Shown: positions 34,091-43,100, numbered from the stretch's first letter. The stretch is 64,000 nucleotides of DNA from Variovorax guangxiensis (GCF_003952165.1 NZ_RXFT01000001.1:186001-250000), one strand, 5' to 3'. Numbers and translations are program-made. The notes: a model not told the origin generated them from the sequence alone.

Positions 34091-35992
34091 TCAGGACTTC
34101 AGGAAGCCCGTCGAGAACCACGGGAAGGCGGCCACGATCAGCAGGCCGATCAGCATCGCGGCGATGTAGCCCCAGATGTGCCTGATGCCTTCGTCGGGAT
34201 TGACCTTGCTCACCGCGCAGGCACCGTAGTAGCCCACGCCGAAGGGCGGCGCGAACAGGCCGATGCCCATCGCGAAGATCACCACCATGGCGTAGTGCAC
34301 CTCGTGCACGCCGGCGGCCTTGGCGATCGGAAAGAGCAGCGGCCCGAACAGCACGATGGCCGGGATGCCCTCCAGCACGCTGCCCAGCACGATGAAGGCG
34401 ACGATCGACACCGCCAGGAAGCCGTAGGCACCGCCGGGCAGCGCGCCCATGAGCCGCGCCAGGTCCTGCGAGAAGCCCGACTGCGTGAGCCCCCAGGCCA
34501 TGGCGGTGGCGCAGCCGACGATGAAGATGATGGCGCCCGAGAGCGAGGCGGTGTCCACCAGCATCGGCTTGATGCGCTTCCAGTCGAACTGCCGGTACAC
34601 CACCAGGCCCACGATGGCCGAGTAGACGATGCCGATGGTCGACACCTCGGTGGCCGTGGCCACGCCCTCGACCACCGCCGCGCGGATCACGAAAGGCAGC
34701 AGCACCGCGGGCAGCGCCACCAGCAGCAGCCGGCCGATCTCGCGCCTGCTGTGGCGCCGCACCGCGCTCAGGTCTTCGCGGCGGTAGCGCCACCACACCA
34801 CCACGCACAGCGCCGCGCCCAGCACCACGGCCGGAAGCAGCCCGCCCGTGAACAGCGCGGCGATCGAGATGCCGGTGACCGAGCCGATGGTGATGAGCAC
34901 GATCGACGGCGGGATGGTCTCGGTCTGCGCGCCCGTGGCCGACAGCAGCGCCACCAGGTCGCCGGGCTTGGCGCCGCGCTTGGTCATCTCGGGGAAGAGC
35001 ACCGGCGCGATGGCCGCCATGTCGGCGATCTTCGAGCCCGAGATGCCCGACACCAGGTACATGGCGCCGATGAGCACGTACGAGAGGCCGCCGCGCACGT
35101 GGCCCAGCAGGCTGGCCAGGAACTGGATCATGGCGCGCGCCATGCCCGTCATCTCGATCAGCGCGCCGAGGAAGATGAACAGCGGCACCGCCAGCAGGAT
35201 CAGGTGCGACATGCCCTCGTCGAGCCGCCCGACCATCACCAGCAGCGGTGTGCGCGTGGTCAGCGCCAGGTAGCCGAAGGTGGCCAGCGCGAAGGAGAAG
35301 GCGATGGGCACGCCCGAGAGCACCGTGGCCGCCACGATCACCACGAAGAAGATCACCAGGTTGAACTTGCCCAGCGTGGCGAAGAGCGGCGCGGCCAGCC
35401 AGAAGGCGCCGACCAGCGCCGCCATGCCGAGCAGGGCCACGGCGATCTGCCGGCCCGAGCACACGCGCAGCAGCCGCAGCAGCGCCATCGCCAGCATGAT
35501 GCCGATGCCCGCCGGAATGGCCGCGGCGCGCCACGCGTTGCTGACCTCCAGCGCAGGCGTGACGATGAACGACTCCTCGTGCGCGTAGTCGATCGACGGC
35601 CAGATGATGAGCGCGAGGAACGCGACCGAGGCCGCGATGGCGAAGGCGTCGAGCATGGCGCGCGCCTGCGGGTGCACCTTCTGCACCAGCGCCGTCATGC
35701 GCATGTGCTCGCCGCGCCGCAGCGCCACCACGGCGCCAAGCATCGACAGCCACAGGAAGAGGATGGACGCGAGCTCGTCAGACCAAACCAGCGGCGCGTG
35801 GAACACGTAGCGCGACACCACGCCCGCGAACAGCACGCAGATCTCGGCCAGCACCAGCAGCGCGGCCACCGCCTCGACAGCGCCGCCGAGCACGCGGTCG
35901 GCGCGCGCGGCGAAGCGGACGAGCGGGTTGGCCGGGGAGCCGGCGGACGAGCCCGAAAGGGCTGCCGCCTCGAAGGTCGATTCGTGCACCAT
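34091..35992 (-). CDS. TRAP transporter fused permease (DctQ-DctM)
   Basis: A 633-residue inner-membrane protein. Residues 1-190 form the small DctQ-type subunit with four helices, including the family motif LFAGVVSRYVF then PLVWSDELA. From about 215 it becomes the large DctM subunit with some twelve helices, for example GVPIAFSFALATFGYL, YLVSGISGSKIADMAAIAP and LFAPPFGVGYYGAC. Together with the DctP receptor it imports carboxylates or acid sugars using the sodium gradient. The fusion of Q and M is known in this family. It begins 6 bp after the receptor stop and precedes the VOC gene by 76 bp, all in one leftward operon. Confidence 0.94.
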   Translation of the reverse strand: MVHESTFEAAALSGSSAGSPANPLVRFAARADRVLGGAVEAVAALLVLAEICVLFAGVVSRYVFHAPLVWSDELASILFLWLSMLGAVVALRRGEHMRMTALVQKVHPQARAMLDAFAIAASVAFLALIIWPSIDYAHEESFIVTPALEVSNAWRAAAIPAGIGIMLAMALLRLLRVCSGRQIAVALLGMAALVGAFWLAAPLFATLGKFNLVIFFVVIVAATVLSGVPIAFSFALATFGYLALTTRTPLLVMVGRLDEGMSHLILLAVPLFIFLGALIEMTGMARAMIQFLASLLGHVRGGLSYVLIGAMYLVSGISGSKIADMAAIAPVLFPEMTKRGAKPGDLVALLSATGAQTETIPPSIVLITIGSVTGISIAALFTGGLLPAVVLGAALCVVVWWRYRREDLSAVRRHSRREIGRLLLVALPAVLLPFVIRAAVVEGVATATEVSTIGIVYSAIVGLVVYRQFDWKRIKPMLVDTASLSGAIIFIVGCATAMAWGLTQSGFSQDLARLMGALPGGAYGFLAVSIVAFIVLGSVLEGIPAIVLFGPLLFPIAKAAGVHEVHYAMVVIFAMGIGLFAPPFGVGYYGACAVSKVNPDEGIRHIWGYIAAMLIGLLIVAAFPWFSTGFLKS

Positions 35993-35998
35993 CGGTCC

Positions 35999-37027
35999 TC
36001 AGGCCAGCTTGCCGACCGCGCCTTCGAGCAGCGCCCAGGCCTCGGGGCCGAAGCGGCCCTTCCATTCGCCGTAGAAGCCGGAGTCGCGCAGCTTGGCGCG
36101 GAAGCTGTCGGCCGCGGGCCGGTTGATGGCGAGGCCCTTGGCCTGCAGGTCGCCGACGACCGATTCGTTGAGTTTTCTGATGTCTTCGCGCTGCTGCATG
36201 CCGGCGTCGTTGATGGCACGCGCCACGATGGTCTTCAGTTCATCGGGCAGGGCGTCCCAGGCGCGGCCGTTGGCGATGAACCAGTAGCCGTCCCAGATGT
36301 GGTTGGTGAGCGAGCAGAACTTCTGCACCTCGAAGAGCTTCGCCACCTGGATGATGGGCAGCGGGTTCTCCTGCGCGTCGACGATCTTCGTCTGCAGCGC
36401 CGAATACACCTCGCTGAACTGCAGGCTGGCCGGGGCGGCGCCCAGGCCCTTGAACATGGAGATCGACAGCGGGCTCACCGGCACGCGGATCTTCAGGCCG
36501 TCCATGTCCTTCGCGGTGGCCACCGCCGCCTTGCTGCTGGTGGTCTGGCGAAAGCCGTTGTCCCACATCTTCTCGAAGGCGTAGAGCCGCGACTTGGCGA
36601 TGGCGCCGCGCACGTGCGCGCCGAGCTTGCCGTCCATGGCGGCCCACACCTGGGCGTAGTCGTTGAAGGCGAAGCCCACCGCGTTGATGGCGGCCACCGG
36701 CACCAGCGTGGCGATGACGAGCGCCGAGGGCGTGAAGAACTCGATGCCGCCGGAGCGCACCTGCGCCAGCATGTCGGTGTCGCCGCCGAGCTGGTTGTTG
36801 GGAAATATCTTGATCTCGACGCGGCCCTTCGTTTCCTTGGCGATGCGGTCGGCCGCCTCCTGCGCGCGGATGTTCAGCGGGTGCGTCAGCGGCAGGTTGT
36901 TGCCGTACTTGTACGAGAACTCCGCGGCGCGCGCGATGCGCGGCACCGCCGCCACGATGCCGGCGGCGGGCAGGGCGGAGAAAGTGCGCAGGGCATCCCT
37001 GCGGGTCAGGCGGGTGGCTGAGGTCAT
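35999..37027 (-). CDS. TRAP transporter periplasmic receptor (DctP family)
   Basis: A 342-residue DctP-type binding protein. Its leader MTSATRLTRRDALRTFSALP has a twin-arginine-like TRRDALR motif and ends near ARAAEFSYKYG. The mature part shows family features: NLPLTHPLNIRAQEAADRIA, GRVEIKIFPNNQLGGD, the ligand-arginine strand MDGLKIRVPVSP and EVYSALQTKIVDAQENP. That arginine (in KIRVP) normally salt-bridges a substrate carboxylate, so the ligand is an acid. It is the first gene of the operon with the fused permease, VOC, RuBisCO-like and kinase genes, and faces the LacI-type regulator. The ATG at 37025-37027 begins the leader. Confidence 0.93.
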   Translation of the reverse strand: MTSATRLTRRDALRTFSALPAAGIVAAVPRIARAAEFSYKYGNNLPLTHPLNIRAQEAADRIAKETKGRVEIKIFPNNQLGGDTDMLAQVRSGGIEFFTPSALVIATLVPVAAINAVGFAFNDYAQVWAAMDGKLGAHVRGAIAKSRLYAFEKMWDNGFRQTTSSKAAVATAKDMDGLKIRVPVSPLSISMFKGLGAAPASLQFSEVYSALQTKIVDAQENPLPIIQVAKLFEVQKFCSLTNHIWDGYWFIANGRAWDALPDELKTIVARAINDAGMQQREDIRKLNESVVGDLQAKGLAINRPAADSFRAKLRDSGFYGEWKGRFGPEAWALLEGAVGKLA

Positions 37028-37106
37028 GTCTCGTTGTCTCCGTGATCTTCTGAAGGGGCGCTGAACGGCAGGTGGGCCGGGCAGCCGATTGAGCGGGGTT
37101 CGCCGT

Positions 37107-37125
37107 TGATGCAATCTGATGCATC
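37107..37125. promoter_or_regulatory. Candidate LacI-type operator upstream of the TRAP operon
   Basis: TGATGCA occurs twice, 10 bp apart (37107-37113 and 37117-37123). The second copy lies in the palindrome GATGCATC (37118-37125). AATCTGATG recurs at 37113-37121 and 37180-37188. Ten-bp spacing puts the repeats on one face of the helix. The site sits in the 172-bp gap between the LacI-type gene and dctP. Confidence 0.45.
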
Positions 37126-37199
37126 GCTGGATTCGAACCACAGCGAAGATAAAAGCCTGCATCATTCGGGTCAAACTTCAATCTGATGGTTTTTGATGT

Positions 37200-38297
37200 A
37201 TGCGGGAAAACCCTTCACAAACATCGCGGCCCGACTCTCGACCCGACTCTCGACCCGATTCGCAGCGTGAGGCGCGCCGCGCCCGCGTGGTCGACATCGC
37301 CCGCTCGGCGCAGGTGTCGACCGCCACCGTCGACCGCGTGCTGAACCGCCGCCCCGGCGTGCGCGACGCCACGGTGCAGCGGGTGCTCAAGGCGGCGGGC
37401 GAGCTCGACTACCTGCCGGGGCCGGCGCTCTATGCCGCGCTCACGCCGCCGCCGTTGCGGCTGGTGTTCCTGCTGCCGGCCGGCACCAACCGCTTCATCC
37501 GCATGCTGGGCGACATGGTGGGCTACTCGCAGGAGCACTGGGCACCGTTCAACGTGCAGTGCCGCACGGTGTTCATCGAGAGCTTCAACCCCCACGAGCT
37601 GGCCGACGCGCTGCGCAGCCACGGCCAGCGCTGCGACGGCATCGCGATGATGGCGCTGGAGCACCCGGCCGTGCGCGAGGCGGTGGCCGCGCTGGCGGCG
37701 CGCGGGCTGCCGGTGGTCACGCTGATCTCCGACCTGTCGAACTCGGAGCGCGCGGCCTTCGTCGGGCTGGACAACCGCGCGGCCGGGCGCACCGCGGGCT
37801 ATCTCATCGGCCGCTTCATCGGCGCGCGGGCCGCCAAGGTCGCGCTCATCGCGGGCAGCCTGAGCTACAAGGCGCACGAGGAGCGCGAGGCCGGCTTCCT
37901 GCACGTCATCGACGAGATGTTCCCGCGGCTGGAGGTGGTGGGCCTGCGCGAAGGGCAGGACGACGCGGACAAGAACCACCGCCAGACGCGCGCGCTGCTG
38001 GAGCAGCATCCGGACATGGGCGGCATCTACAACATCGGCGGCGCCTCCGACGGCGTGGCGCGGGCGCTGAAGGAGGCGGGGCGCGAACAGAAGGTGGTCT
38101 TCATCGGCCACGGGCTCACGCCCGATACGCGCGCGCTGCTGATCGACGGCAGCATGGACGCGGTGATCACGCAGAGCCCGCACACCACGCTCATGAACTG
38201 CGTGCGCATCTTCACCAACCTGCGCGACCGGCGCGAGGCGCTCAGCGGCGTCGAGACGACGCGCAGCCAGGTGATCTTCAGGGAGAACCTGCCGTAG
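37200..38297 (+). CDS. LacI-family transcriptional regulator
   Basis: A 365-residue regulator. After an odd proline/serine/arginine-rich start it has the LacI HTH (VVDIARSAQVSTATVDRVLNRRPGV) and hinge helix (VQRVLKAAGELDYLPG). A periplasmic-binding-like sugar domain follows (RLVFLLPAGTNRF, then IGGASDGVARALKEAG). The ATVDRVLN variant with a long effector domain matches regulators of sugar or acid-sugar operons. It is divergent from the TRAP/VOC/RuBisCO-like/kinase operon and most likely represses it until the pathway ligand appears. Codons 10-21 are encoded by a 12-bp tandem repeat. The true start may be downstream of that repeat, but no better start codon is visible. Confidence 0.93.
   Translation: MRENPSQTSRPDSRPDSRPDSQREARRARVVDIARSAQVSTATVDRVLNRRPGVRDATVQRVLKAAGELDYLPGPALYAALTPPPLRLVFLLPAGTNRFIRMLGDMVGYSQEHWAPFNVQCRTVFIESFNPHELADALRSHGQRCDGIAMMALEHPAVREAVAALAARGLPVVTLISDLSNSERAAFVGLDNRAAGRTAGYLIGRFIGARAAKVALIAGSLSYKAHEEREAGFLHVIDEMFPRLEVVGLREGQDDADKNHRQTRALLEQHPDMGGIYNIGGASDGVARALKEAGREQKVVFIGHGLTPDTRALLIDGSMDAVITQSPHTTLMNCVRIFTNLRDRREALSGVETTRSQVIFRENLP
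37230..37262 (+). repeat. Short in-frame tandem repeat encoding Arg-Pro-Asp-Ser
   Basis: CCCGACTCTCGA occurs at 37230-37241 and 37242-37253, with a diverging third copy (CCCGATTCG). Being a multiple of three it lengthens the regulator's N-terminal tail (RPDSRPDSRPDS) without breaking the frame. Copy number could vary between strains by slippage. Confidence 0.8.
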
Positions 38298-38303
38298 TCC
38301 TCT

Positions 38304-40142
38304 TCAGGCCTGCGCGCCGGCCGGCACGGCCATGCGCTGCAGCAGCGGCTGCCTCGCCAGTACCTCTTCGCATGGCCCGTGGTCGAGCACATGCCCGGCT
38401 TCCATCAGCACCACCGTGTCGAAGCGATCGAGCAGGCTCAGCCGGTGGACCGAGGCGATCAGGCAGGCGTCGGGGAACGCACCGGCGATGCGTTCGAGCA
38501 CCCGGGCTTCGGTGCTCGCGTCGAGCGCGCTGGTCGGCTCGTCGAGCAGCAGCAGCGAGCTGCCCTGCGCCGCGAGCACGCCGCGCGCGAGGCACAGCCG
38601 CTGGCGCTGGCCGCCCGAGAGATTGAATCCGCGCTCCGACACGGCCGTGCCGAGGTCGCCGTGGGTGGCCTTCAGCACTTCGTCGAAAGTGCTGACGTGC
38701 AGGGCGGCTTCGAGCAGCGCGTCGTCGCTCGGCTGGCCGAAGGCGAGGTTCTCGCGCACGCTGGCCTCGAAGAGCTCGGTTTCCTGCGGGATCAGCGTGG
38801 CGAAGCGGCGCAGCCGGGGCCAGTCGGCGGGCTGGCCGTCGAGCAGCAGCGTGCCGCTGTCCGGCGGATAGAGCCCGGCCAGCACGCGCAGCAGCGTGCT
38901 CTTGCCGCCGCCGCTCGGGCCGACGAGGGCGATGCGCTCGCCGCGGCGCAGCGTGAGGGCCACGTCGTGCAGGCCGCTGCGTGGCGGGCCGGTGGATTCG
39001 ATTTCCGCCGGAGCATTGCGCGGCGCATAGCGCCATTGCAGCGCCTGTATTTCCAGCTGCCGCCATGGCGCATCGGCCTCGATGCGCTCCGTGCCGGGCA
39101 CCTGCTCGGGCGGCGTGTCCAGCGCCTCCTTGCTCGAAGGCGCCCGCCAGATCGGCTCCGCGCTGCCGTAGTCGGTGTGCATGCGCGCGAAGAAACTGAA
39201 GTTGGCCGCGACCGAGCTGACGACGCCGGCCGCCTGCTGCGCGTACTGGTGGATCATGAACACCGCGCCCAGCATCACGGCCTGCCCGGGCGTGCGCGAC
39301 TGCCACACGTAGAGCACCACCAGCCCCCATGTCAGCGCCAGCCCCATCAGGTCGACCGCGAACCACTTGCCTTCGTTCAGTACCACGGTGCGCTTCAGCG
39401 GCAGCGAAATGGCGGCCATGCGCCGGCGCAGCAGCAGCCGCGAGGCGCCCTGCAGGCGCAGGCCGATCACGGTCGAGGCGTTGCCCAGGAAGTCAAGCAG
39501 CGCGGCCACGTAGCGCCGGTCGGCGTCGTTCTCGGCGCGCGCCAGTTTCATGAGCGCGCGGTCGATGCGCACGATGACGAGACCGATCAGCACATAGCCC
39601 GCGAGCGCCGTCATGCCGCTGGTGCGCGACAGCAGCGCCAGCGCCACGAGCGGCCCGACGAAGTTGACGGCGTTGGTCAGCCAGATGAACTGGTTCTGCG
39701 CGAAGTCCGACAGCGCTCGGCTCGCCTGGTGCACGCGGTGCTGCAGTTCGCCGGAGTGGTGCCCGTCGTGCCACGCCAGCGGCGCGGCGGCGATGCGCGC
39801 ATAGAGCTGGTCGGCCAGCGTCTCGCGCACCTTCAGGCCCACGTTGCGTTCCAGGATGCGGCCCGGCCCGTGCAGCATCCACGCGCCCAGGTACACGCCG
39901 GCCAGTCCGCCGATCCAGCGCCCGGCGGTGCCAAGCTCGCCGCGCTGCAGCGCGTTGATGGCCTGGCCCGCGAGGTAGGGCGCCGTGAGCCGTATCAGCT
40001 GCGAGCCCGCGAGCAGGGCGGTGGCCGCCAGCAGCTGCGCCCGCGCGCCGGCCGCGAAGTGCCACAGCGCGGCGTACAGCTCGCGCATCGCGCCCACGGG
40101 GCTGGTCTTGCGTGCCTTCCTTGTTTCTTCGCTCGCCTGCAT
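38304..40142 (-). CDS. ABC exporter, fused membrane and ATPase domains
   Basis: A 612-residue type IV ABC half-transporter. The membrane domain (about residues 35-320) has six helices, and a long linker leads to the ATPase. Walker A is GPSGGGKST (408-416), the signature LSGGQRQR (508-515), Walker B SLLLLDEPTSALD (522-534), and the H-loop lies in IASVHRLS. The Q-loop is TLIPQETELFEASVREN. It should function as a homodimer moving lipids, drugs or peptides outward, but the cargo is not evident. It is leftward, convergent with the LacI-type gene, and its start is 4 bp from the AlkB stop, so the two are probably cotranscribed. Confidence 0.92.
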   Translation of the reverse strand: MQASEETRKARKTSPVGAMRELYAALWHFAAGARAQLLAATALLAGSQLIRLTAPYLAGQAINALQRGELGTAGRWIGGLAGVYLGAWMLHGPGRILERNVGLKVRETLADQLYARIAAAPLAWHDGHHSGELQHRVHQASRALSDFAQNQFIWLTNAVNFVGPLVALALLSRTSGMTALAGYVLIGLVIVRIDRALMKLARAENDADRRYVAALLDFLGNASTVIGLRLQGASRLLLRRRMAAISLPLKRTVVLNEGKWFAVDLMGLALTWGLVVLYVWQSRTPGQAVMLGAVFMIHQYAQQAAGVVSSVAANFSFFARMHTDYGSAEPIWRAPSSKEALDTPPEQVPGTERIEADAPWRQLEIQALQWRYAPRNAPAEIESTGPPRSGLHDVALTLRRGERIALVGPSGGGKSTLLRVLAGLYPPDSGTLLLDGQPADWPRLRRFATLIPQETELFEASVRENLAFGQPSDDALLEAALHVSTFDEVLKATHGDLGTAVSERGFNLSGGQRQRLCLARGVLAAQGSSLLLLDEPTSALDASTEARVLERIAGAFPDACLIASVHRLSLLDRFDTVVLMEAGHVLDHGPCEEVLARQPLLQRMAVPAGAQA

Positions 40143-40146
40143 GCGC

Positions 40147-40839
40147 TCAGCCCGCCTTGCGGAAGGTGAGGTTGATGCGGATGGCGCCGAGCAGCGGATG
40201 CGGCTCTTCCTTCAGCGGCAGTACGCCGTGGTAGCGCAGCCGGTCCTCGCCGCCCCAGACCACCACGTCGCCGTGCGCGAGCGGTATGCGCGCCGCCTTG
40301 TCGCCGCGCGCATGGCCGCCGAACAGGAACACGGCCGGCATGCCCAGCGACACCGAGACGATGGGCGCGCCGTAGTCGCGCTCGTCCTTGTCCTGGTGCA
40401 GCGACAGGCGCGCGCCGGGCGCGTAGCGGTTGACGAGGCAGGCGTCGGGCGCGAAGCCGTCGAAGCCGGCCGCCGATGCGGCCTCGCGCGCCAGCCGGGC
40501 GAGGGGCCCGGGCATGGCGGGCCAGGGCCTGCCGCTGTCGGGATCCGTCGCGCTGTAGCGGTAGCCGCGCCGGTCGCTGGTCCAGCCCAGCGCGCCGCAG
40601 TTGGTCAGCGCCACCGACATGGTGAAGCCGCCGGGCGTGACGAGGTGGCGGAAGGGCGCGTCCGCCTCCACGGCGCGGATCGCGGGCAGCAGTTCGTCGA
40701 CGAAGGGCAGGGCGAAGCCGGGCAGCACGAAGGCGCCGGTGCCCAGCGCCTCGCGCGCCGGCCGGGGCGGATCGTCGAAGAGGGCGAGGGTGGCCGCGCT
40801 GGCGGCCCTGGATTTCATCGTCGTCGTCATCGGATTCAT
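40147..40839 (-). CDS. alkB: AlkB-type 2-oxoglutarate/Fe(II)-dependent DNA repair dioxygenase
   Basis: A 230-residue AlkB homologue, which removes methyl groups from 1-methyladenine and 3-methylcytosine by oxidation. Iron ligands are H148 and D150 in SLHQDKDE and H204 in RYHGV. The 2-oxoglutarate-binding arginines are in IRINLTFR (R221, R227). MSVALTNCGALGW and the DRRGYRYS loop match the nucleotide-recognition region of E. coli AlkB. In-frame ATGs at 40839, 40830 and 40818 make the start uncertain by a few codons. The gene is followed after 4 bp by the ABC exporter gene. No ada gene is nearby. Confidence 0.94.
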   Translation of the reverse strand: MNPMTTTMKSRAASAATLALFDDPPRPAREALGTGAFVLPGFALPFVDELLPAIRAVEADAPFRHLVTPGGFTMSVALTNCGALGWTSDRRGYRYSATDPDSGRPWPAMPGPLARLAREAASAAGFDGFAPDACLVNRYAPGARLSLHQDKDERDYGAPIVSVSLGMPAVFLFGGHARGDKAARIPLAHGDVVVWGGEDRLRYHGVLPLKEEPHPLLGAIRINLTFRKAG

Positions 40840-40977
40840 GCTCCCCGATCTTTGCCCAAAAGCCGCCGGCGCCTCCCATGTTCAGGCGATGCCGTTTACA
40901 GGCGCAGCCGGTAGCCTCGGCTCCCCCGCACTCGGAGGTAGTGCTTAGGGTTTAAATTCATGGAAGTACGTTAATAA

Positions 40978-41229
40978 ATGGGTTATGGTGAATCCATCAT
41001 GGACGGCGCTCGGCTTGCTCTCAGCGTACCGGACGGCTGGACGGGCTGGCTCGAACTCATGCGTACGCCCAGCGGTACCTACGCGGGTATCGCCGAACTG
41101 AGCTTCAGCGGAGTTCCCCGCTGCGCGCTCGTCATCACCCAGCAGCTCTCGTGGGACGCGGCGGTCGAAAGGGCCACGCTGCGGGCCGAGCATTTCGTCA
41201 GGCAGTGGGGGCCTGCGCGCAACTCCTGA
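40978..41229 (+). CDS. Small hypothetical protein
   Basis: An 83-residue protein with no signal peptide or clear membrane helix. It reads as an alternating strand/helix polypeptide (DGARLALSVPDGWTGWLELM, then CALVITQQLSWDAAVERATL). A second in-frame ATG at 40999 is as good a start. Neither has a convincing Shine-Dalgarno sequence. I do not recognise it. It precedes the phospholipase D-like lipoprotein gene by 122 bp on the same strand. Amino-acid composition looks protein-like, but the evidence is modest. Confidence 0.5.
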   Translation: MGYGESIMDGARLALSVPDGWTGWLELMRTPSGTYAGIAELSFSGVPRCALVITQQLSWDAAVERATLRAEHFVRQWGPARNS

Positions 41230-41351
41230 GCGGGCCCCTTGAAACTGCTGCGGCGGCGCGGCACATGAGTCGGGCTCGTGGTAGAAACCGCGAGCTTTTT
41301 CGGGCCTTGCCCCGATCCACGATTCACGCTCCAACCCACGCGCCGCCATCC

Positions 41352-42980
41352 ATGCCGAAACTCCACCGCCGGACTGCCTATCAACCGCACGTCCGATGGC
41401 TGGCCTGGCTGCTGCTGGGCATCGCGGCGCTTTTCATGGCGGGCTGCGCCGGCCTGCCGTCGGAGGTGCAGCGCAAGCCCTCCACGGCCATCTCCGATGG
41501 GGCGGACACCAGGCTCGGCCGCCTCGTGAAGGCCTCGGCGCCGCCGGGCGAACCGCTCAGCGGCTTCCGCCTGCTGCCGATGCCGCAGTTCTCGCTGCAT
41601 GCGCGCGTCGAGCTCGCGCGCCGCGCGCAGCGCTCCATCGACGTGCAGTACTACCTCGTGCAGAACGACGAGACCGGCCGCTACCTGCTTCGCGCCCTGC
41701 GCGATGCGGCCGACCGGGGCGTGCGCGTGCGGCTGCTGGTGGACGACCTCTACACGGCCGGCGCCGATCCGCTCTTCTCGAGCTTCGCCTCGCATCCGAA
41801 CGTGGAGGTGCGCTTCTTCAACCCCTTTCCCGCCGGGCGCGAGCGCTTCGGCACGCGCTGGGCATGGTCGATCCTCGACTTCGACCGCGTGCACCGCCGC
41901 ATGCACAACAAGCTCTACGTGGTGGACAACACCATCGGCGTGATGGGCGGGCGCAACATGGCCAACGAGTACTTCCTGCGCGACGGGGGCTCGAACTTCA
42001 TCGACATCGACACGCTGGTGGCCGGCGAAGTGGTGCCCAGGCTGTCGTCGCTGTTCGACATGTACTGGAACAGCCCCTACGTCTACCCCATCGAGTCGCT
42101 GGTGCCGCCCACCGGCGAGACGCGGCAGCAGCTGCGCGAGCGCTTCGACCGCCTCACGACCGGGCCCGAGGAGCTGCACCCCGAGGTGCCCGGCTCCACC
42201 GACCTGCTGGGCAACAACCCGCTGGCCAAGGACCTGGACGCGGGCGAGCTGAAGCTGGTCTGGGCCCGCGCCGAGGCCTATGCCGATCCGCCCGCCAAGG
42301 CGCTGGGCCAGACCGACGAGGCGCGCGGCCTGCCGGCCGACGAGTCGAAGGACAGCGTGCTCTACAACGTGCGGCGCTACCTGCGCGGCGCCGAGAACGA
42401 GATCATGCAGACCACGCCCTACCTGATCCCGGGGCGCGGCGGCATGGAAACCATCCGTCTCGTGCGCGGCAACGGCGTGAGCTACACCATCGTCACCAAT
42501 TCGCTGGCGGCCACCGACGAGTCGCTGGTGCACATCGGCTACCGCCGCTACCGCGCCGAGATGCTGCGCCTGGGCGTGGAGCTTTACGAGCTGAGCCCCA
42601 AGCGGGTGGAGCAGACCAGGCGCTTCGGCATGTACGGCTCGGCCAGCGGCCGGCTGCACGGCAAGTCGGCGGTGGTCGACCGCAAGATCGTCTTCATCGG
42701 CTCGATGAACTTCGACCCGCGCTCGATGCTGCACAACACCGAGGTCGGCATCTTCATCTTCAGCCCGCAGATCGCCCAGCAGCTCACCAGCCTGATCGGC
42801 TTCATACGGCTGGACGGCGCCTACCAGCTGCAACTGGGGCCGAAGGGTGCCATCGAGTGGGTGAGCCCGGCCTCTGGCGACGCGGCCGACACCATCCTGC
42901 ACCAGGAGCCGGAGACGGACTTCTGGTCGCGCTGGAAGCTGGAACTGCTGGCGCCGCTGGTACCGGAGAGCCTGCTTTAG
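41352..42980 (+). CDS. Phospholipase D-family lipoprotein (cardiolipin synthase-like)
   Basis: A 542-residue protein with two HKD catalytic motifs: H185 in RMHNKLYVVDNTIGVMGGRN and H436 in LHGKSAVVDRKIVFIGSMN. This places it with ClsC/YmdC-type cardiolipin synthases and related phosphodiesterases. The N-terminus is a lipoprotein-type signal, LLLGIAALFMAGC, with lipobox cysteine C32, so it is probably anchored to a membrane facing the periplasm. SIDVQYYLVQNDETGRYLL and YRRYRAEMLRLGVELYEL are typical partner motifs. The start MPKLHRRTAY was chosen because the open frame before it is an artefact of high GC. A monocistronic unit is likely; a hairpin follows at 42995. Confidence 0.92.
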   Translation: MPKLHRRTAYQPHVRWLAWLLLGIAALFMAGCAGLPSEVQRKPSTAISDGADTRLGRLVKASAPPGEPLSGFRLLPMPQFSLHARVELARRAQRSIDVQYYLVQNDETGRYLLRALRDAADRGVRVRLLVDDLYTAGADPLFSSFASHPNVEVRFFNPFPAGRERFGTRWAWSILDFDRVHRRMHNKLYVVDNTIGVMGGRNMANEYFLRDGGSNFIDIDTLVAGEVVPRLSSLFDMYWNSPYVYPIESLVPPTGETRQQLRERFDRLTTGPEELHPEVPGSTDLLGNNPLAKDLDAGELKLVWARAEAYADPPAKALGQTDEARGLPADESKDSVLYNVRRYLRGAENEIMQTTPYLIPGRGGMETIRLVRGNGVSYTIVTNSLAATDESLVHIGYRRYRAEMLRLGVELYELSPKRVEQTRRFGMYGSASGRLHGKSAVVDRKIVFIGSMNFDPRSMLHNTEVGIFIFSPQIAQQLTSLIGFIRLDGAYQLQLGPKGAIEWVSPASGDAADTILHQEPETDFWSRWKLELLAPLVPESLL

Positions 42981-42994
42981 GCACGCCCGGCCCG

Positions 42995-43014
42995 CATCCT
43001 CAAAACAGAGGATG
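42995..43014. terminator. Small hairpin after the phospholipase D-like gene
   Basis: CATCCTC-AAAACA-GAGGATG forms a perfect 7-bp stem 14 bp after the stop codon. No T-run follows (GTCTACGG), so it is at best a weak terminator or an mRNA-end stabiliser. Confidence 0.4.
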
Positions 43015-43100
43015 GTCTACGGAAGGGGCCTCCAGAAGAATCGCATCGCTCGTGTTACGAGTTGATTCTTTTGTTTGCCCTTCACCTGACAAGACCATCC

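Noticed and set aside
34028..37021. A 997-codon plus-strand frame opposite the TRAP transporter genes.
   Set aside because: It is rich in His, Arg and Gln without any motif, being the mirror of membrane-protein codons.
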